In this document: positions 29,401-30,775 of the stretch, piece after piece
Position numbering within the stretch: the stretch's first letter is position 1
Layout: each line of letters starts with the position of its first letter
Source of the DNA: Hemicentrotus pulcherrimus
Lineage: Eukaryota; Echinodermata; Echinoidea; Camarodonta; Strongylocentrotidae
Direction: 5' to 3'
Assembly (NCBI GenBank): GCA_003118195.1
Contig: BEXV01000595.1
Span: 20,515-51,289 of the forward strand
Length of the DNA stretch: 30,775 nt
Translations under genes and position numbers: made by a program
The notes under the pieces: generated by a model
What the model was told of the DNA's origin: nothing
Database searches by the model: none
What the model saw: the letters and a program-made list of their open reading frames with translations, nothing else

Positions 29401-30775
29401 CGGGAGAGGAAAACTTCATTTAGACGAGTCGAGAACGGTTCAACGAACCGTCTTCTCTCATAATTTAAGAAAACATCAAAGCTTCCGCGCTTCGCGCAAG
29501 ATGGGGGAAACTGAATTCAGATAAATAGAGCTTAATAAGAGTCGAAAACGGTGCAACGAATCGTCTTCGTTCTATAATAATTAATTCAAACGTCTAAGCT
29601 TTTCGCGCTGAAAGGAGGAAACTGAATTCTGACAAGGATTAAGAGTCGAAAACGGTACAACGAATCGTCTTCTTTTTCTCATAATTTAAGGAAACGTTTA
29701 AGCTTCCGCGCTTCGCGCTAAAGGGAGGGGACTTAATTTAGACAATATTTAGGGCTTATTAAGAGTCGAAAACGGTATAACGAATCGTCTTCTTTCTCTA
29801 ATAATTAAATGAAACGTAAAAAAATTCCGCGCTTTGCGCGGGAGGGGAAATTTCATTCAGACAAGGATTAAAAAAGATTCAGGAACGGTTCAACGAATCG
29901 TTTACTTTCTTCCAAAAATTTAATGAAACGTAAAAACTTCCGCGCCCGGGAGGGGGGAAAACTGAATTCAAATACGGATTAATAAGAGTCGAGAACAGTA
30001 GGCCGACACCGAATCGTCTGCTTTTTCTCATAATTCAATGATACATCAAAGCTTCCGCGCTTCGCGCGGGAGGGGGAGAAACTAAATTCAGACAAGGATT
30101 AAGACTCGAGCACTGTTCAACGAATCATCTACTTTCTTTAATAATTCAATAAAACGTCATAACTTCCGCGCTTCGCGCGGGAGGGGAGAACTGAATTCAG
30201 GTAAGGATTAAGAAGAATTTAGATAAGGATTCGAGAACGAGAACAGTACACCGAATCGTCTGCTTTTTCTCATAATTTATGAAACGTCTAAAGTAGAACT
30301 GAATTCGGATATAGATTAAAAGTCGAGAACAGTTCACCGAATCGTCTGCTTTTTCTATTAATTTATGAAACGTCTAAAGCTTTTGCGCTTCGCGTGGGAC
30401 GGGGAGAAACTGAATTTAGACAAGGATTAAGAGTCGAGCACGGTTCAACGAATCGTCTACTTTCTAATAATTTAATGAAACGCCAAAGCTTCCGCGCTTT
30501 GCGCGGGAGGGGAGAAACTGAATTCAGACAAGGATTAAGAGTCGAGCACTGTTCAACGAATCGTCTACTTTCTCTAATAATTTAATAAAACGTCATAATT
30601 TCCGCGCTTCGCGCGGGAGGGGAGAACTGAATTCAGATAAAGATTAAGAGTCGAGAACAGTACACCGAATCGTCTGCTTTTTCTAATTATTTATACAACG
30701 TCTAAAGCTTCCGCGCTTCGCGCGGAAAGGGCAGAACTGAATTCAGATAAGGATTAACATTCGAGATCAGTACAA
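29401..30775 (+). repeat. Satellite of about 110-bp units with CG-rich hairpins
   Basis: Twelve or so units, with the GAGTCGAGAACGGTTCAACG-type core starting near 29426, 29539, 29643, 29763, 29876, 29986, 30103, 30231, 30320, 30431, 30539, 30648 and 30759 (spacing about 90-126, mostly 104-120). Each unit runs through CGAATCGTCT, a T-rich stretch, TAATTTAATGAAACGTC, then in most units the palindrome CCGCGCTTCGCGCGG, a G-rich GGAGGGGAGAA and CTGAATTCAGA. It continues off the window edge. The frame at 30394-30585 is spurious. Confidence 0.9.

Noticed and set aside
29401..30775. CRISPR-like array
   Set aside because: Whole units repeat with variation; there are no short constant repeats separating unique spacers, and the genome is animal.

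Overview
The window reads as AT-rich animal DNA. Long non-coding spacers hold LINE, foldback and other dispersed repeats, plus microsatellites. There are no bacterial-style operons, and the only convincing intact genes are five single-exon class A (rhodopsin-like) GPCRs, all on the + strand. Uninterrupted GPCR genes in tandem, together with a foldback transposon whose arms are built of 15-bp tandem repeats (as described for sea urchin TU elements), suggest a sea urchin or closely related echinoderm. Sea urchins are known for tandem lineage-specific expansions of intronless receptors ('surreal GPCRs'). The organism call is inference from gene style and repeats, not a database match.

Layout: five repeats of a unit made of a 5' flank of about 1.6-2.5 kb, a GPCR of 338-340 codons, and a 3' spacer. 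GPCR-1 is at 1666-2682, GPCR-2 at 9647-10663, GPCR-3 at 17625-18641, GPCR-4 at 23254-24273 and GPCR-5 at 28102-29124. The spacers come in two kinds. After GPCR-1 and GPCR-2 (type A) the ordinary spacer is largely replaced by a decayed, 5'-truncated L1-like LINE on the minus strand. That LINE is itself split by a 2.2-2.4 kb foldback element, and in the first copy only it also carries a 157-bp dispersed repeat. After GPCR-3 and GPCR-4 (type B) there is a non-coding spacer of about 2 kb. In its first copy this is interrupted by a GC-rich imperfect palindrome. The 5' flank of GPCR-4 carries a 0.76-kb insertion flanked by a 12-bp direct repeat; it holds two tRNA-like segments and a long terminal hairpin. 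The window ends in a satellite of about 110 bp period with a CG-rich hairpin in most units, running off the right edge.

The five receptors are intact, with short N-termini, seven membrane segments, the TM3-ECL2 cysteine pair and NPxxY in TM7. They share an unusual set of microswitch changes: VRW in place of DRY, CF-x-A in place of CW-x-P, and no TM5 proline. Differences concentrate in the N-terminus, TM2, ECL2/TM5, ICL3 and the C-terminal tip, while ECL1 and ICL2 are almost invariant even at synonymous sites. GPCR-2 and GPCR-3 are identical over 752 bp inside otherwise diverged genes, a clear gene-conversion signature. A 2.7-kb stretch of the two type A units is also identical by eye, so recent exchange (or an assembly artefact) has been active here. 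The genes probably act as chemosensory or other ligand receptors in sensory cells; the ligand and the expression pattern cannot be read from the sequence.
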